Below are positions 42,954-51,585 of a DNA stretch of 61,922 nt, piece by piece. Position numbers and translations under genes: made by a program. This stretch comes from an uncultured Eggerthellaceae bacterium (GTDB lineage: Bacteria; Actinomycetota; Coriobacteriia; Coriobacteriales; Eggerthellaceae), in assembly GCA_934631995.1 (NCBI GenBank), contig CAKTYF010000001.1:1-61922 (forward strand), given 5' to 3'. The notes beneath the pieces were generated by a model that was not told where the DNA came from, did no database searches, and saw only the letters and a list, made by a program, of their open reading frames with translations. Within the stretch, counting starts at the first letter, position 1, and every line of letters starts with the position of its first letter.

Positions 42954-43130
42954 CTACCGTTCGGAAAAGCTTTTTGCCGGCGTCGCGAGCGGTGAGATGG
43001 CGGCAACGCTGTCTCACATGTGGGTAAGAACGCGACTGCGGCTACTGCGCGACGCCGAAATAGTTACAACGCCGTCGCGCGCTGCAACGACCCATCGGCG
43101 TCGCGGCAAGCAGACTCGGCGCCGTTGCCA

Positions 43131-43931
43131 TTACGGACGCAGACCCATGCCGCCTTCTAGCGTGATGGTCTCGCCGGACATGTACTTGAAGTCAGGAGTT
43201 GCCAGCTGCACGCACACGCGGCCGATTTCCTTCTCCACGTCGCCGTAGTGGCCCATGGGCGGCATCTTCACGTTTGCTTCGAATGCTTCGGGGTAGGCCA
43301 GTTTGAAGTTTTCCAGCGCTGCGGTCCAGGCTAGCGGGCATACGGCGTTCACGTTAATGCCGTCGGGACCCCATTCGGTGGCGGCTACGCGCGACATGCC
43401 GCGGATGCCTTCCTTCGCGGCGGCGTACGCGCACTGCCCGTAGTTGCCGAACAGGCCGGCGCCCGATGCGAAGTTGATAACGGAGCCCTGCGATTCCTTC
43501 AAATAGGGGTAGCATGCCTTCATGTAATAGAATGCGGCGTACAATCCAGAGTATAGAGCCAGGTCAAACTGCTCGGTGGTGTGGTCGGCAAGCGTCACGC
43601 CGGAAGCGGATGCCTGCGCGTTGTTGATAAGCACCTGGATGCCGCCGAAGCGCTCAACGGCTTGGCGCACAACCTCTTTTGTGATGGCCTCGTTGTCGGC
43701 GCTGGCGTTCACATCGGCGGCAACGCACAGCACCTCAATGCCGTACAAGCGCTCCAGCTCTTCTTTGGCGGCCTCGAGTTTTGCTACATTGCGGCCGGTG
43801 ATGACCAGGTTCGCGCCCTCTTTGGCATATGCGGTGGCAATGCCGTAGCCAATGGATCCGCAGCTTCCGTCTTGCAGCGTGGCGCGGCCGGCGCCCGTGA
43901 TGATGACGGTTTTACCAGTGAAAAATCCCAT
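43131..43931 (-). CDS. Short-chain dehydrogenase/reductase
   Basis: The 266-residue SDR has an N-terminal NAD(P) loop (ITGAG, then GSIGYGIA, with an unusual insert of about nine residues between the glycines), LINNAQ, a catalytic Ser in FASGAG and YAAAK (Tyr and Lys). Catalytic residues thus appear complete. The C-terminus GGMGLRP is typical of the classical type. Substrate is not predictable; in this family of gut anaerobes, SDRs act on steroids, fatty acids or alcohols. AAGGAGG precedes the ATG. Confidence 0.92.
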   Translation of the reverse strand: MGFFTGKTVIITGAGRATLQDGSCGSIGYGIATAYAKEGANLVITGRNVAKLEAAKEELERLYGIEVLCVAADVNASADNEAITKEVVRQAVERFGGIQVLINNAQASASGVTLADHTTEQFDLALYSGLYAAFYYMKACYPYLKESQGSVINFASGAGLFGNYGQCAYAAAKEGIRGMSRVAATEWGPDGINVNAVCPLAWTAALENFKLAYPEAFEANVKMPPMGHYGDVEKEIGRVCVQLATPDFKYMSGETITLEGGMGLRP

Positions 43932-44265
43932 GAGTTCAAGCCTCCTTGTATTCGACTGCAGGCCAGCGCGGAGCAGCAACAATAGCCAGATTGCAGTCCC
44001 CAGCGCTTACCTGCGTTATTGTAACAAAATGCAGAAGCGTTCGTTGCTGGGACGTACGGATGGCGATTCGCGTGCGGGTGACGGTTGCGCGGGTGGCAGG
44101 TTGAGCCGTGCGCGAACGACGGCGGTGCAGGGCAGGGCGGATGCGTCCGAGCCACCCTTGCCATGCGCTCCGGTGAACGGCGCCTGGCAAGGGGATGGCG
44201 CGCGGCACGATGGCTGGGGTGGCTGCACGGCCGTAGCATCGACGCGGGTAGCAGCTGGGCAACTC
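43932..44265. other. 334-bp GC-rich intergenic region
   Basis: It lies upstream of the dehydrogenase gene and downstream of the 780-residue protein gene, both on the minus strand. No promoter boxes, terminator or gene are convincing here. Confidence 0.5.
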
Positions 44266-46608
44266 CTATTCTTTTCTGGCAAACGGAATCTTGAAACCTG
44301 GTTTGTCGATTGTATCTGCGCTTTCAGGCAAGGGCGGGGCGTAGGAGGACAAATCCTTTATGAGCTGGTTTAGCTTGTCGATTCTTACGGAGCTGTTTGC
44401 AAAGGTGACGCCGAACAGGCCGAATCTAAGGGATTGCTCTTTGCCTTCAAGGTACTCAACGTTATCGTACGGAACAAGCTTCTTCCTTGCTCCATTCACT
44501 ATTGGAACAATGCCGTGAACTGTGAAAATTAGATCAGTGCCGCCTTTCTTCTCAAGGTCGTCCAGGATGGCAAGTGTGCCGGCTATTAGTCCGTTCTCGT
44601 TCGACAACTTCTCGTTTGCTCGGAAATATCGTTCTTTTTTGGGGCTTTCACTCGTAAAGAAATCCACGTACGCAATCGATTGAACCGTTGTGGGGATAGC
44701 CTCTCTAATGAGCTCCATCATCTTCTGCTCACTCGATGTATCAGGGGATTTTACGATCGTCTCATCTCCAAGCAAGTCCACCGAAAAACGGCGGCAGGCA
44801 ATGGTTTCAACAACTTGGTCCCTTGTTGATTCGTAAAGCTCCGAAGGGCTGCTGAGTTCGTTTGCGGAGCAGAAGTCTTCAAGCGACTCTTCCATTATTG
44901 CGAGATCTTGCATCTCGGTACGAGATTGAACGTACTTGTCGTCTTCTTTTGTGAGGGCTGTGAAGAAGTTGGCGGTGTAATTGCCCATTTTCATATCCAG
45001 AAGGCGCTCTATATCCAGGTAGTTAAGCTGGCCCTGGTCGGCCTTTATCGCGAAATCGTTGATGTTCTTTCCGTTTGCTTTAAGGGCCTTTTCGATTTCG
45101 AAAGCCGCGGATTCCTTTGCGGATTCGCTCATGAAGCAAAAGCCGCAGCTTACTTCGAAGAGTTCGTTCATGAGGTCGATGATTCCATAGGGGATGTTTG
45201 CCTCCGCAACACGCTCCAGATATTCGTCTGCGGCTCTTGTGCTGGCGAAAAGCCTTTGGGTGTCATGTTTGCGGGATTGCACTGCCTCTTTCGAAGGCAG
45301 AAAGTAAGCATCGGGATACTCGTGCCGCACATCGGGCACGGGAATCAATTTGCCAAATTTGATAAGGTATTTCTCAAGAAGGGCTCTGATGACCAGATGG
45401 CATTTCTCGGTGAGGATGCCCTTTTGGGTCTCGAAGAAGCACGTTGCGGCGTTGTCTGCCGATTCTGATTGATTGGCGGGCAGGGGGAGCAGGTATTGGG
45501 AGCCAACCTGATTTGCCAGCGTTTCGTAGCGGTGGATGTAGTCGGCCGAGTTTGATTCGCTTGCCTTCCCAACGTAGATGCTGCTTAGCAGTTGGGCGTT
45601 CATGACGGTGTTGTACTGCTCGTTTACCAGCTGTCGTAGAAGATTTGCGGCCCGATTGAAATCGTTCATCTTGAGATAGGCAACAGAGGCAAGCTGAAGC
45701 ACATCATTGGCGCGCCCCGAGTATCTTACCGCCTCTTCAAGCAGCTTGCCAATATATTCGCAATCGTTATCGAAGTCTAGAAGATCAACAAGCTCCAGCG
45801 CGCATGCAGCGGCGATGGGGTCTTCGCGAAGGAGCGCATGGCTATTCGATTTTCGGTACTGTTCGAAGTGGCTTTTCGCAAGCGCAAGGTACACCTGCCT
45901 GGACTCATCGCTTAAATCCAGGGCCGATCGGGCAATCGAGTTGGCAGTGTTACCGAAGTTGTACCAGAAGGGAGGATACGCCGCGAACTCATCCTTGATG
46001 GTGTCAAGGCGGTCGTACTTTCGCAAAAGATCCCCGTCCATAAGAATGTTGTCGTATTGGGTTATCTGACGCTCGGTGAGTCGCAGCCTATCAGGGAAGT
46101 TGTAAGTTTCGGATAAGCGCCAGGCGGTATCGAAGAGCTCTCTTCTTAGTCCGTTGAATTGCTCAATAGCAGTGCGCTCAAGTTCCCAACGCTCCTTGTC
46201 GCGCTGAAGATTTGCTTCCGACTTCACCCTTCGGTAGTTCATATAGCCAATGCCAACTTGGGAGGCAAGCGAGACGGCCATTGTGACAGGGTTGCCGCCC
46301 GCAACAAGAAGCCCCACATTGGGAACAGCGGACCAGATGGCGTTTTTCATCTTTTGCTGGTATTCTCTTTCCACGAACTGTTTGTCAACCTCGTTGATTC
46401 TGAAGAACGTGATGGTATCCAGGATTTGCTTTAGGATGTTGAGAAGCGCCTCATCTTTGGGCATTTGCTCAAGGTTCAGGTTGTTGAGAATTGCCTCGTA
46501 TTCCTGCTCCATGACGTTGATGTCATCGTAATCTATGATTTGGGACACCGACACGGTACAAAGATTCAATGCGCATGCGGCCTTCAGCTGTTCTTGTGTG
46601 TACTCCAT
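44266..46608 (-). CDS. 780-residue helical-repeat protein of unknown function
   Basis: I do not recognise this family. The N-terminal quarter is helical and has a short hydrophobic segment (AVPNVGLLVAGGNPVTMAVS, about 94-113) that could be a membrane hairpin. The middle is rich in TPR-like helix pairs (SVAYLKMNDFNRAANLLRQL). The C-terminal 120 residues, with LIFTVHGIVPIV and KLVPYDNVEYLEG, look like a bacterial PH-type domain. AAGGAG precedes the ATG and the gene overlaps the nuclease-like gene upstream by 25 bp, so they are co-translated. It is the last gene of a five-gene operon with a MerR regulator. Confidence 0.85.
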   Translation of the reverse strand: MEYTQEQLKAACALNLCTVSVSQIIDYDDINVMEQEYEAILNNLNLEQMPKDEALLNILKQILDTITFFRINEVDKQFVEREYQQKMKNAIWSAVPNVGLLVAGGNPVTMAVSLASQVGIGYMNYRRVKSEANLQRDKERWELERTAIEQFNGLRRELFDTAWRLSETYNFPDRLRLTERQITQYDNILMDGDLLRKYDRLDTIKDEFAAYPPFWYNFGNTANSIARSALDLSDESRQVYLALAKSHFEQYRKSNSHALLREDPIAAACALELVDLLDFDNDCEYIGKLLEEAVRYSGRANDVLQLASVAYLKMNDFNRAANLLRQLVNEQYNTVMNAQLLSSIYVGKASESNSADYIHRYETLANQVGSQYLLPLPANQSESADNAATCFFETQKGILTEKCHLVIRALLEKYLIKFGKLIPVPDVRHEYPDAYFLPSKEAVQSRKHDTQRLFASTRAADEYLERVAEANIPYGIIDLMNELFEVSCGFCFMSESAKESAAFEIEKALKANGKNINDFAIKADQGQLNYLDIERLLDMKMGNYTANFFTALTKEDDKYVQSRTEMQDLAIMEESLEDFCSANELSSPSELYESTRDQVVETIACRRFSVDLLGDETIVKSPDTSSEQKMMELIREAIPTTVQSIAYVDFFTSESPKKERYFRANEKLSNENGLIAGTLAILDDLEKKGGTDLIFTVHGIVPIVNGARKKLVPYDNVEYLEGKEQSLRFGLFGVTFANSSVRIDKLNQLIKDLSSYAPPLPESADTIDKPGFKIPFARKE

Positions 46609-47615
46609 GAGAGGCTCCTTATTCCTGATTTAAGCTCCACGACTAGCTTGATTGGGACGTGGTCCGATACTTCCTTGCGATATTGTTCCAGTGCCTCGCG
46701 CGTGCTGGCAAGTGGTTCAACGCGTGCGGCTAAAAACGAAATGCCCTGGTTGGTTTCGTAATCGCTGTCATATGAGAAGTGGTCGTAGTTTTGCGAGTAG
46801 ATATCTGTGCCCGATTCGTCCATGGTATCGCTGTCGTGCTCCTCGTTAAGATTCTGGTAGGAGTACGATTCTTGCACTTGCTTCAAGGACGTCTTGTCGC
46901 GCTGAACGGTTCGTAATGTTCTGTTTTCGGCGAAGTAAGTGAACTCGGGGACGTTCATGCCGGATTCCCCTGCAAGGCAAAGGTTATAGTCTCCCATTAG
47001 GACGGTGTACGAGGACATGTTGGTCCCATAACGCTTCATTGAGACTTTGCGGTATATCTCTTTCGCTAAAGTTTCGAACTCCATTAACCTGAGTTCTTTC
47101 TGTCCGTATTTATCGGCGCAGATAGAGGGCGAGTTGAAGGCGATATGGGTGTTAATCAGCCGAAGTTCGAAGGGCGCACCGCCGGGCAATCCCGATGGGG
47201 TGAGCCTTACCACCATGGGCGGGCGAACAAGCGAGCCCTTGTGGATAAATGCGCCAGTGCTATCCCTGCTGATCGAGTATCCGTCCATTCTTTGGACGCT
47301 GCTTGGGGCTGTGTCTCCTTCGGGTCCCTTCACGAGTCTTAGTCGCTTGTTGTTCCAGATGAAGGCGTAGCCTTCGAGCTGCGCGGAAGAATTGCCGAGT
47401 GTCTTGTTTGTCTCCCGATATTCAGCGTCCCAGGAAGGGCCAAGATAGCCGCGAATCCGCTTCAAAGCAGACTCCGAACAGACTTCTTGGATGGCGATAG
47501 CATCGAATTTTTCATCTTTGATGATTTGGGCAATGCGCGCGAAGTTCTTTTTCGTCTCTTCAGTTGAGTCGTAGTTCAGCTTCTGAATGTTGAAAGACCC
47601 TATGACATAACTCAT
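46584..47615 (-). CDS. Endonuclease/exonuclease/phosphatase (EEP)-family protein
   Basis: The 343-residue protein has the DNase I-like EEP fold motifs in order: GSFNIQKL near the N-terminus, AIAIQEVCSE (metal Glu), LINTHIAFN (His), VLMGDYNLCL (Asp/Asn) and SDHVPI near the C-terminus (catalytic Asp-His). The catalytic set looks complete. Substrate could be DNA, RNA, or a phospho- or sphingo-type lipid. No signal peptide is present, so it is probably cytosolic. The ATG at 47615 was preferred over a GTG 9 bp upstream; neither has a strong SD. It overlaps the 780-residue protein gene. Confidence 0.88.
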   Translation of the reverse strand: MSYVIGSFNIQKLNYDSTEETKKNFARIAQIIKDEKFDAIAIQEVCSESALKRIRGYLGPSWDAEYRETNKTLGNSSAQLEGYAFIWNNKRLRLVKGPEGDTAPSSVQRMDGYSISRDSTGAFIHKGSLVRPPMVVRLTPSGLPGGAPFELRLINTHIAFNSPSICADKYGQKELRLMEFETLAKEIYRKVSMKRYGTNMSSYTVLMGDYNLCLAGESGMNVPEFTYFAENRTLRTVQRDKTSLKQVQESYSYQNLNEEHDSDTMDESGTDIYSQNYDHFSYDSDYETNQGISFLAARVEPLASTREALEQYRKEVSDHVPIKLVVELKSGIRSLSWSTHKNS

Positions 47616-47708
47616 TCGAACCACCGCTTATGAGATGCTATTCGTATTGTAATTGGTTTTACATACATGATATGCGTAGAATCTGCTAGCAAGCAAGGAG
47701 CCCTGCTG

Positions 47709-48158
47709 CTAGTTCTTCCTTTTCTTGCTCTTTTCGTCATCGTCGCTGCATGCGCTGAACAACCAAATGTATCCTGCGCCCATCATGAGCATGAGGCCGA
47801 GGACCGACATTGCGTAGAAGCTTGAGTCCGGGTTTCCGGACGCTTCGCCCAGAAAGTTTCCAAAGACCGCCATGACGATGCCTGCCACCACCAAGGCCAG
47901 TGATATTTTGACTTTTAGGCGTTTGGAGGCCTTTTCGTCTTCTCTTTTGGCGGCTTCCATTTCAAGCTCTTTCAAACGGATGAGGCGCTCGGTCTCTGAT
48001 CGCTTGACATCGGCTTCATCAATGCGACGGTATATGCGTTCGTTTTCGTTTTGCAGAACGATTTTTGCCCCGCAATATTGGCAAAACAGCTGGTCGCGAC
48101 CTTCTTCTATGCTAAGCGACGCGGAGCATTCGGGGCATTTCAGCGAAATCACCTTCAT
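47709..48158 (-). CDS. Zinc-ribbon protein with two membrane helices
   Basis: The 149-residue protein has an N-terminal zinc ribbon (LKCPECSASLSIEEG, then LFCQYCGAKI), a coiled-coil (EADVKRSETERLIRLKELEM) and two hydrophobic helices (about 83-100 and 113-133), ending in a Lys-rich tail. The ribbon and coil would lie in the cytosol. Its start overlaps the upstream stop by four bases (ATGA). The function is unknown. The same operon encodes a second zinc-ribbon protein and a DNase I-like enzyme. Confidence 0.82.
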   Translation of the reverse strand: MKVISLKCPECSASLSIEEGRDQLFCQYCGAKIVLQNENERIYRRIDEADVKRSETERLIRLKELEMEAAKREDEKASKRLKVKISLALVVAGIVMAVFGNFLGEASGNPDSSFYAMSVLGLMLMMGAGYIWLFSACSDDDEKSKKRKN

Positions 48159-48613
48159 TGGGCGGCCTCGGGATGAGCGGCTAACCAAGCTTCGTTGCAG
48201 TCGGGACAAAGGCTTGCGTCGGGATTGTCCAGCAACCTGCCGCACTCGCGACAAGTGCCCACCAGATTTTCTTCGGTTACGTTGTTCTCGAATCCGCATT
48301 CCGTGCAAGTCCAATGCTCAGCGTCTGCGGCGAACCCTTCCTGGACGTTCAGGAAACACCCGCATTGGTCGCAGAACCAGAACACGTAGCCGTCTAGAAA
48401 CTCTTTTTCCGGAAGCAAGAAGTCGCCGGACTTGCATTCCCATGCTTCCGTTGTTTTGTTGAAACGCATCTCTTCTCCGCACAAGGGGCACTCCATCCAA
48501 CGTTTGACGTTCTTGATGAAGAAATAGCTGATTTGATCGGATATGCGTGTGGGATCAGGTGTTTTGTTCAGTATGCTTCCGATGCTCGCTGGTGCTGCGA
48601 GTTCATTGTCCAT
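48155..48613 (-). CDS. Multi-zinc-ribbon protein
   Basis: The 152-residue protein has at least three zinc-binding units: CPLCGEEM with a later CKSG, WFCDQCGCFLNV paired with CTECGFENN, and CRECGRLL paired with CPDC near the C-terminus. It appears soluble. Such proteins are variously annotated as Sec23/Sec24-like zinc fingers, without function. It overlaps the MerR gene by 11 bp and the next gene by 4 bp, so it belongs to one operon. It might bridge proteins or nucleic acids. Confidence 0.8.
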   Translation of the reverse strand: MDNELAAPASIGSILNKTPDPTRISDQISYFFIKNVKRWMECPLCGEEMRFNKTTEAWECKSGDFLLPEKEFLDGYVFWFCDQCGCFLNVQEGFAADAEHWTCTECGFENNVTEENLVGTCRECGRLLDNPDASLCPDCNEAWLAAHPEAAQ

Positions 48614-49388
48614 TCTGTGTCTCCTTGGATTCCTTGCACCAGGTATGTACAGCCTTAACTACGTGCTCTTTCGAGCCGTTGCCGCACATTTCTTCAAATG
48701 CGTTGGAAGTGTCGTTCTGCGATACAAGGCCGCTTACGAAATCAGCGAACATCTCGCGATATTCAGCTTCTTCAATTTCGGCCTCCGATTCCTTGTCGAA
48801 GGAGGAAATCATGCTCTGAAAATGATCGAAACATTCCGAAATAGCGTTGCTGGTGGCGTCTTCGTCGTTTCGTTGCGTAACAAGACCAACGACTATCAGG
48901 CTGTACCAGAACAGCATGAACATCTCCATCTCGTACGCATCGAGCTCGCTATCGAGTTTTGAAGCCTCTGATACAAGGGAGCCAAAGCATGCGGAGAAAT
49001 CTCGTTGTCCGTAAGCTACTAGGGAATCAATTTCCTGCAAGGCTGCGCGGGCTGAGTCCGATAGTTGACTTTCGATTTTGAAGAGCCTGATGGTCCGTAT
49101 GATGCCTTCGATATGCCGTTGCTCTTCGCGCAGGGCGGATACGAGCAAGTCATATTCGTTCGCAAGGTTGATGACAGGGGCGTCCAGAAGCTCCTTGACG
49201 TGTTCACGCGTATATCCCGCTTCGGTGAAGATCTTGATGACGATGAGCTTTTTAATGGCTTCGTCATCGTAGAGCCAGTAGCCAGCCTCGGTCTTCGCAG
49301 TTGGTGACAGAAGCCCCATTTGATCGTATCCCTGAAGTGCGCGCCGGGAAAGACCCGTGATCTTGCACACCTCGCTGAGCTTCTTCAT
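48603..49388 (-). CDS. MerR-family transcriptional regulator
   Basis: The 261-residue protein starts with a MerR HTH (KKLSEVCKITGLSRRALQGY, then YDQMGLLSP) and a second wing helix region (YDDEAIKKLIVIKIFTEAG). The long C-terminal part (about 190 residues) is acidic and helical, with no Cys-rich metal site, so it is not a typical heavy-metal sensor. AAGGAGG precedes the ATG. It is the first gene of the operon and probably controls it; no spaced palindrome could be confirmed in the 240 bp upstream. Confidence 0.88.
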   Translation of the reverse strand: MKKLSEVCKITGLSRRALQGYDQMGLLSPTAKTEAGYWLYDDEAIKKLIVIKIFTEAGYTREHVKELLDAPVINLANEYDLLVSALREEQRHIEGIIRTIRLFKIESQLSDSARAALQEIDSLVAYGQRDFSACFGSLVSEASKLDSELDAYEMEMFMLFWYSLIVVGLVTQRNDEDATSNAISECFDHFQSMISSFDKESEAEIEEAEYREMFADFVSGLVSQNDTSNAFEEMCGNGSKEHVVKAVHTWCKESKETQNGQ

Positions 49389-49630
49389 TTCCTGCCTCCT
49401 TCATTACACATATCATAAATCTGCACACAACGTGCAAGTCAATACTATTTTCTCATGTATGGTTGCTGTGGGAAGGAAATCAGGGGAGGCGCCGTTTTGC
49501 CTTGGGCTTCTGCGACCTCCTTTTTCTTTTCCCGCAAAACAAAACGCTTGCTATTCGAGAAAAATGTGATAAAGTATCAAGGCTTATGTCTAGCTTTGGT
49601 CGGAAACCAAGGCATTAAGGAGAACCAAAA

Positions 49631-50047
49631 ATGAAGCAAGGAATTCATCCGGATTACGTGGAGTGCACCGTTCGCTGCACCTGCGGAAACACGTTCGTCA
49701 CCCGTTCTACCAAGCCTGAACTCAGGGTTGATATCTGCAGTGCCTGCCATCCGTTCTTCACGGGTACGCAGAAGCTGATCGACACTGGTGGACGCGTCCA
49801 GCGCTTTGCCGACAAGTTCGGTTCTGCAAAGGATATGGTTGCTCAGCGTGAGGCCGCAAAGAAGGCAGAGAAGGCTGCAAAGGCTGCTGAACTTGAGGCT
49901 GCAAAGAAGGCCGAGCGCGAGGCTAAGGCTGCTGCTAAGGCAGAGCGTGCTGCTGCTTACGCTGCTAAGGCTGCCGAGCAGGCTGTTGCTGAAGAAGCTG
50001 CTCCTGCTGAAGAGGCTGCACCGGCAGAGGAAGTTGCTGCCGAGTAA
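49631..50047 (+). CDS. rpmE: 50S ribosomal protein L31 (bL31) with long C-terminal extension
   Basis: The first ~70 residues match zinc-type bL31: MKQGIHPDYVECTVRCTCGN with C16, C18, then CSAC (C36, C39) and HPFFTGTQKLIDTGGRVQRF. Typical bL31 is 66-80 residues; this one is 138, with an Ala/Lys/Glu-rich, probably helical tail of about 65 residues (EKAAKAAELEAAKKAEREAK). The Zn ligands are intact, so it is the C+ form. AAGGAG precedes the ATG. A terminator follows. Confidence 0.93.
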   Translation: MKQGIHPDYVECTVRCTCGNTFVTRSTKPELRVDICSACHPFFTGTQKLIDTGGRVQRFADKFGSAKDMVAQREAAKKAEKAAKAAELEAAKKAEREAKAAAKAERAAAYAAKAAEQAVAEEAAPAEEAAPAEEVAAE

Positions 50048-50073
50048 ATCTCGACAGACAATCTTGCATCTGG

Positions 50074-50112
50074 AATCGCCCTTGGGTTTGCGCCCGAGGG
50101 CGATTTTCTTTC
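50074..50112 (+). terminator. Rho-independent terminator of rpmE
   Basis: A 13-bp stem with one mismatch (50074-50086 and 50093-50105, 6-nt loop) is followed by TTTCTTTCT. Confidence 0.88.
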
Positions 50113-50351
50113 TAGGGGGGCGGTGACGCGGTGGCGTCTGTGGGTTGAGGCGGCTGCGTCTGCGCGTGGGTGGGGTCCGTCCGCACCAGTGCGTCTAGAA
50201 TCGAAGCGGCTGCGCGTGGGTGCGCGCGTGGTCCGCTGCCTTCGCGTGCGCAGGTTGCTTTCGTTGCGTCAGGAGCGCTCGCAGCCCGTCCTTCGCCTCC
50301 CTCTCAAATGTGCAGAAAATGGGGATATAGACACGCCCGGACACGTGGCGT

Positions 50352-50380
50352 TTGACAAGCTGCATTTTATCCTTTAAATT
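50352..50380 (+). promoter_or_regulatory. Promoter of the rpsL-rpsG-fusA-rpsJ-rplCDW operon
   Basis: A consensus -35 TTGACA (50352-50357) and a -10 TAAATT (50375-50380) are separated by 17 bp. It lies about 240 bp upstream of rpsL. Confidence 0.65.
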
Positions 50381-50622
50381 GCATCCTCGCGTCTTTATGA
50401 GAAGACGTTGCTTCGCGTGCGCAACAGCTGAGCGCACCCGAAAAAATGCCCTGGCGCGAAAATCTCACGAAGCGCAAAAGGGCAGGTAGGGAGCTCGTTT
50501 TCGCCTAACTCACGAGGGCGAAAAGACACAGCTCGAAATTATTGGCAGGGCTTCAGGATGAAGTCCCTAAAGGTTGAGCGGCTTGAAATCAAGCTGCTGG
50601 GTGAAAAAGAAGGAGAATCGCT

Positions 50623-50994
50623 TTGCCTACTATCAACCAACTGGTCCGTAAAGGACGCCAGAAGACGGTCGACAAGAAGAAGACCCCGGCACTGAAGGGT
50701 AACCCGCAGAAGCGTGGCGTGTGCACTCGTGTTTACACCACCACCCCTAAGAAGCCGAACTCCGCTCTTCGTAAGGTTTGCCGTGTACGTCTGGTAAACG
50801 GAATGGAAGTAACGGCCTATATCCCCGGTATTGGCCACAACCTGCAGGAGCACAGCATGGTGCTTATCCGCGGCGGTCGTGTAAAGGACCTTCCTGGTGT
50901 TCGTTACAAGGTCATCCGCGCAGCTTTGGACTGCAACGCAGTTGATAAGCGTCGTCAGGCTCGCAGCCGTTATGGAGCTAAGCGCCCCAAATAA
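50623..50994 (+). CDS. rpsL: 30S ribosomal protein S12 (uS12)
   Basis: The 123-residue protein has the invariant PTINQLVRKGR start, TPKKPNSALRK and GGRVKDLPGVRYK. The Lys residues where streptomycin-resistance changes arise (TTTPKKPNSALRK and VKDLPG) are wild-type. The start is TTG at 50623 with AAGGAG upstream, a rare start for a ribosomal gene but demanded by the conserved N-terminus. First gene of the operon. Confidence 0.97.
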   Translation: MPTINQLVRKGRQKTVDKKKTPALKGNPQKRGVCTRVYTTTPKKPNSALRKVCRVRLVNGMEVTAYIPGIGHNLQEHSMVLIRGGRVKDLPGVRYKVIRAALDCNAVDKRRQARSRYGAKRPK

Positions 50995-51099
50995 TGAAGT
51001 AAGTCGCGCGGGTCGCGTTACAACAGGGAGTCAAAGGATTCCAGCGGCCTAATGGATGCGAAAAACATCCCGAAGCGCGCATGAGAGAAAGGTATTACT

Positions 51100-51570
51100 A
51101 TGCCGCGTCGTGCAGCAGCTGTCCGTCGTGAAACCACGCCGGACGCAAAGTACAACAACCGTCTTGTTTCCCAGCTGATCAACAAGGTTATGCTTGATGG
51201 CAAGAAGTCCCTTGCCGAGCGCATTGTGTATGGCGCTTTCGATCGCGTTGAGGAAAAGACTGGCGAAGACGTTCTGACCGTGTTCAAGAAGGCCATGGAC
51301 AACATTCGCCCCACCTTGGAAGTAAAGCCGAAGCGTGTTGGTGGCGCTACTTACCAGGTGCCTATGGAGGTCAACTCCCGTCGTTCTACTCAGCTGGCTA
51401 TCCGCTGGTTGGTGGACTACTCCCGCAAGCGTAAAGAGCACACCATGATCGAGCGCCTGGCCGCAGAAATCATGGATGCAGCCAACAACACCGGTGCCGC
51501 CGTGAAGAAGCGCGAAGACACCTACAAGATGGCTGAATCCAACCGTGCATTCTCCCACTATCGTTTCTAA
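51100..51570 (+). CDS. rpsG: 30S ribosomal protein S7 (uS7)
   Basis: The 156-residue primary 16S rRNA-binding protein begins MPRRAAAVRRE and contains the family signature region DGKKSLAERIVYGAFDRV and RSTQLAIRWLVDYSR. Normal length. The ATG follows GAGAAAGG. It is 105 bp after rpsL and 15 bp before fusA. Confidence 0.97.
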   Translation: MPRRAAAVRRETTPDAKYNNRLVSQLINKVMLDGKKSLAERIVYGAFDRVEEKTGEDVLTVFKKAMDNIRPTLEVKPKRVGGATYQVPMEVNSRRSTQLAIRWLVDYSRKRKEHTMIERLAAEIMDAANNTGAAVKKREDTYKMAESNRAFSHYRF

Positions 51571-51585
51571 GGCGAGTGACTTAAC

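Larger units (their letters stand above)
42577..43130. other. 554-bp intergenic region rich in repeats
   Basis: It contains the 30-bp palindrome copy 2 (42588-42617), a 228-bp inverted-repeat element (42726-42953) and, at 43047-43080, a GC-rich inverted repeat (GCGCGACG/CGTCGCGC). No gene is supported. It separates the plus-strand ATPase gene from the convergent dehydrogenase gene. Confidence 0.7.
50048..50622. other. 575-bp region between rpmE and rpsL with terminator and promoter
   Basis: It contains the rpmE terminator (50074-50112), a GC-rich stretch with no supported gene, and the promoter of the rpsL operon (50352-50380). The leader before rpsL is about 240 nt long and includes a bulged hairpin (GGGCTTCA and TGAAGTCCC, near 50552-50571), which could take part in ribosomal protein feedback. 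Confidence 0.6.
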
